The position numbers and the translations under genes were made by a program. A DNA stretch of 64,000 nucleotides. It comes from Desertivirga xinjiangensis. GTDB taxonomy: Bacteria > Bacteroidota > Bacteroidia > Sphingobacteriales > Sphingobacteriaceae. Of the stretch, positions 62,185 to 64,000 are shown piece by piece (position 1 is the stretch's first letter; each line of letters begins with the position of its first letter). A model generated the notes under the pieces. It was not told the origin of the DNA. It ran no database searches and saw only the letters and a list, made by a program, of their open reading frames with translations. The stretch lies in assembly GCF_024436435.1 (NCBI RefSeq), contig NZ_JAFMZP010000001.1, forward strand, positions 434,001 to 498,000, given 5' to 3'.

Positions 62185-63372
62185 ATGGATGAACTAAAAA
62201 AGAAGTTTTTCTTCGAAATACTTGAAAAATTTCAGAATGGAAAGGCTTCATTAGAAGAAATCAGATTTCTGAATGCCTACTATGAGTCTTTCGGACTTAA
62301 AGATAGTTTTTCTTCTAAACTGAGTGTTGAGCAGCATAGATTGATTAAAAATGAAATTTATGGAGAGCTGACAAAAAAAATCTACGAAGGAGCAGAGCCC
62401 AATATTTCAAGTGCTCCTAGACGATACCCATTGTGGCCGCAAGTTGGAATCGCAGCTTGTGTTATTTTCCTGATAGGCGCAATGTTCTTCTATTACGGTT
62501 ATAAGCCAACAGCTAAAAAGCAACTATACGTTCAAGACGATGTTCAACCAGGAAATAACAAAGCAATACTGACGCTTGCAAACGGAAAGCGGATTTTTCT
62601 TTCCACTGGCAAGGGGATCATGGATGCTGCGAGTAGAAAACTCGCAGAAGAGTCAGGGGTAATTATTACACGAGGCGAAAATAACCAGCTGATTTATACT
62701 CTATCGGGTCAGGCAGGGATTGACAAAACAGCTGCTTTTAACACTATAGAAACACCCAGGGGCGGACAATACCAGGTAATTTTGCCGGATGGGACTAAGA
62801 TCTGGTTGAATTCAGGCTCTTCTGCCCGTTTTCCTGTCGTTTTTTCGACTGCCAAAAGAGAAGTTGAGGTTACCGGAGAGACTTATTTTGAAGTTGCAAA
62901 AGATGCTAACCGGCCTTTTTCTGTCATTTCAAACAATCAGGTAATCGAAGTATTAGGCACCCATTTTAATGTCAACGACTATCAGGATGATGGATTAACC
63001 CGGACAACACTGGTAGAGGGAAGTGTGAGGATTCAAGCAGGTAAGAGCGAAAAAGTTCTTAAGCCGGGCCAGCAATCTATTGTGTCGCCTGCATTATCAG
63101 TAATAAGGACTAAGGAAATTGAAAATATTGATGAGGTGCTTGCCTGGAAAGATGGCTTTTTCATATTCGATGATACACCTCTCACAACGGTAATTAAACA
63201 ATTGGAACGGTGGTACGACATAGAATTTAAAGAGGTAAGCGACCAGCCATTGATGATGTTCAACGCCAAAATTTCCCGTAGTTCAAGTTTGTCTAAGGTC
63301 TTAAAAGTAATGGAAATCACCAGTGGTATAAAATTTAAAATTAAAGGAAGGGGTGTTTATATGGAAAAATAA
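62185..63372 (+). CDS. FecR-family anti-sigma factor (second locus)
   Basis: A 395-residue protein with the same layout as the one at 30738: cytoplasmic N-terminus, membrane helix at about 94-112 (IAACVIFLIGAMFFYYG), FecR domain (PRGGQYQVILPDGTKIWLNS, then VLGTHFNVNDYQDD and LVEGSVRI), and a DUF4974 end (SRSSSLSKVLKVMEITSG). Its partner sigma lies 72 bases upstream. The two FecR proteins share clear similarity over their whole length, so the two loci are paralogous. Confidence 0.95.
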   Translation: MDELKKKFFFEILEKFQNGKASLEEIRFLNAYYESFGLKDSFSSKLSVEQHRLIKNEIYGELTKKIYEGAEPNISSAPRRYPLWPQVGIAACVIFLIGAMFFYYGYKPTAKKQLYVQDDVQPGNNKAILTLANGKRIFLSTGKGIMDAASRKLAEESGVIITRGENNQLIYTLSGQAGIDKTAAFNTIETPRGGQYQVILPDGTKIWLNSGSSARFPVVFSTAKREVEVTGETYFEVAKDANRPFSVISNNQVIEVLGTHFNVNDYQDDGLTRTTLVEGSVRIQAGKSEKVLKPGQQSIVSPALSVIRTKEIENIDEVLAWKDGFFIFDDTPLTTVIKQLERWYDIEFKEVSDQPLMMFNAKISRSSSLSKVLKVMEITSGIKFKIKGRGVYMEK

Positions 63373-63389
63373 GTAGACGTATAAAAGAC

Positions 63390-63413
63390 TCCGGAGCGTT
63401 CCCGCGCTCCGGA
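63390..63413. repeat. GC-rich hairpin between fecR and susC (second locus)
   Basis: TCCGGAGCG and CGCTCCGGA, perfect 9-base arms around TTCCCG. It stands at the position of the 32003-32022 hairpin in the first locus but with unrelated sequence, which suggests that a hairpin here is selected. Confidence 0.6.
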
Positions 63414-63476
63414 AGAAACAAGGAAATTACGATCATCAGCGAAATAATCAAATATTAACCTCATTACAGCAAATGT

Positions 63477-64000
63477 ATGAATTTAAACATTCATGAGAAG
63501 GAAATTAACGCCTGTCAGGTAACACCTCCGGCGACGCCCCACTTTAATTCTTTTCGACCATTCTTAGTTATGAAACTAACCGTTTTTTTGATCACTGTAA
63601 TAAGTCTACAGGTAACAGCGTCAGTTTTTTCACAGGAGGTAAGCCTTTCCGCGAAAGATGCGCCGTTGGAAATCATTTTAAAAAAAATAAGCAAGCAAAC
63701 AGGATATGAATTTTTTTACAAATCGAACTTTTTAAGCAGTGCCAGAGCAGTAACTATAAATGTCCATAAAATTCAGTTAAAGGATGCCTTAGAAAAATGT
63801 TTTGCCAATCAGCCTTTCACGTATGATGTCATCGATAAGGTAATTCTTATAAAAAACAAGGAAGAGATAAGTAGGACGAGAGCTGTGAGCTGGGTGTTGT
63901 CCGGTACTGTGACAGATGAAGAGGGCGAGCCGCTCCCCAGCGCATCGGTAAAAATCAAGCGAACTAATAAGGCAGTTCTGACGGATATCCTGGGGAAATT
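63477..64000 (+). CDS. SusC-like TonB-dependent receptor with STN domain (3' end outside window)
   Basis: The frame opens at ATG 63477 and runs to the right edge, about 174 codons. A long leader ends with a signal peptide (TVFLITVISLQVTASVFSQ), then an STN domain (LEIILKKISKQTGYEFFY) and the start of the CarboxypepD_reg-like domain (SGTVTDEEGEPLPSASVKIK). Fourteen bases around the start, CAAATGTATGAATT, are the same as at the first susC. It is the expected receptor partner of the sigma/FecR pair upstream. Confidence 0.93.
   Translation, partial: MNLNIHEKEINACQVTPPATPHFNSFRPFLVMKLTVFLITVISLQVTASVFSQEVSLSAKDAPLEIILKKISKQTGYEFFYKSNFLSSARAVTINVHKIQLKDALEKCFANQPFTYDVIDKVILIKNKEEISRTRAVSWVLSGTVTDEEGEPLPSASVKIKRTNKAVLTDILGK

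Noticed and set aside
1-64000. CRISPR array, tRNA, rRNA or intact insertion sequence
   Set aside because: No evenly spaced direct repeats, no tRNA-like T-loop/anticodon pattern and no transposase frame were seen when reading both strands.

Overview
The window looks like a chromosomal segment from a Bacteroidota bacterium, most likely of the family Sphingobacteriaceae (Pedobacter-like). The evidence is the gene content: SusC/SusD pairs, ECF sigma/FecR pairs, type IX secretion (T9SS) proteins of the PorP/SprF, CHU_C and type A sorting-domain families, a transketolase split into two genes, and several promoters with the Bacteroidota -7 box TAnnTTTG. Family-level placement is inference. No rRNA, tRNA, CRISPR array or intact mobile element was seen.

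Layout. 1-5.7 kb: a NamZ-type muramidase cut by the window edge, an FtsX-like permease, a small lipoprotein, an ECF sigma factor overlapping a membrane-anchored beta-barrel protein, and MazG. 5.8-8.5 kb: a sphingomyelin-synthase-like membrane protein and the split transketolase. 8.7-15.4 kb: a tightly packed four-gene operon coding for a collagen-like surface protein, a CHU_C protein, a PorP/SprF channel-associated protein and a PorE-like OmpA protein; this reads as one T9SS-linked surface-structure cassette. 15.5-21.9 kb: peroxiredoxin, M23 peptidase, FAH-family enzyme, a T9SS-sorted protein, a Kup potassium transporter and a ferritin-like protein. 22-25.3 kb: dGTPase, AraC regulator and a drug/metabolite exporter with a clear inverted-repeat operator. 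25.3-29.1 kb: bestrophin, universal stress protein and an OmpR-type two-component system. 29.2-29.5 kb: two gene remnants joined tail to tail.

29.8-42.6 kb is a polysaccharide-utilisation-like locus: ECF sigma, FecR anti-sigma, STN-bearing SusC, SusD, a PKD lipoprotein, a DUF5009/HGSNAT-like membrane acetyltransferase, a DUF4874/DUF4832 lipoprotein and a clan GH-D-like glycosidase. The sigma/FecR/STN-SusC trio suggests induction by substrate at the outer membrane; the combination of a membrane acetyltransferase with a putative alpha-glycosidase hints at an amino-sugar glycan, but the substrate cannot be read from sequence. 42.7-45.5 kb holds small metabolic genes. 45.8-54.9 kb is a second carbohydrate region (esterase-like hydrolase, GH28, two GH43-like beta-propeller enzymes) interrupted by an AHSA1 protein, a secreted protein of unknown function and an M48 peptidase. 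54.9-61.2 kb: a membrane-embedded AraC regulator divergent from an S41 peptidase, a cold-shock protein, a GNAT-nitrilase fusion and a calcineurin-like phosphoesterase. 61.5-64 kb begins a second ECF sigma/FecR/SusC locus, cut by the right edge.

Non-coding structure worth attention: a palindromic repeat present in two copies at gene 3' ends, a GC-rich nested inverted-repeat element between the first sigma and FecR genes, operator-like inverted repeats directly before the exporter and before a glycosidase, and hairpins plus an identical 14-base start context before both susC genes. All function names come from reading motifs by eye; no database search was possible.
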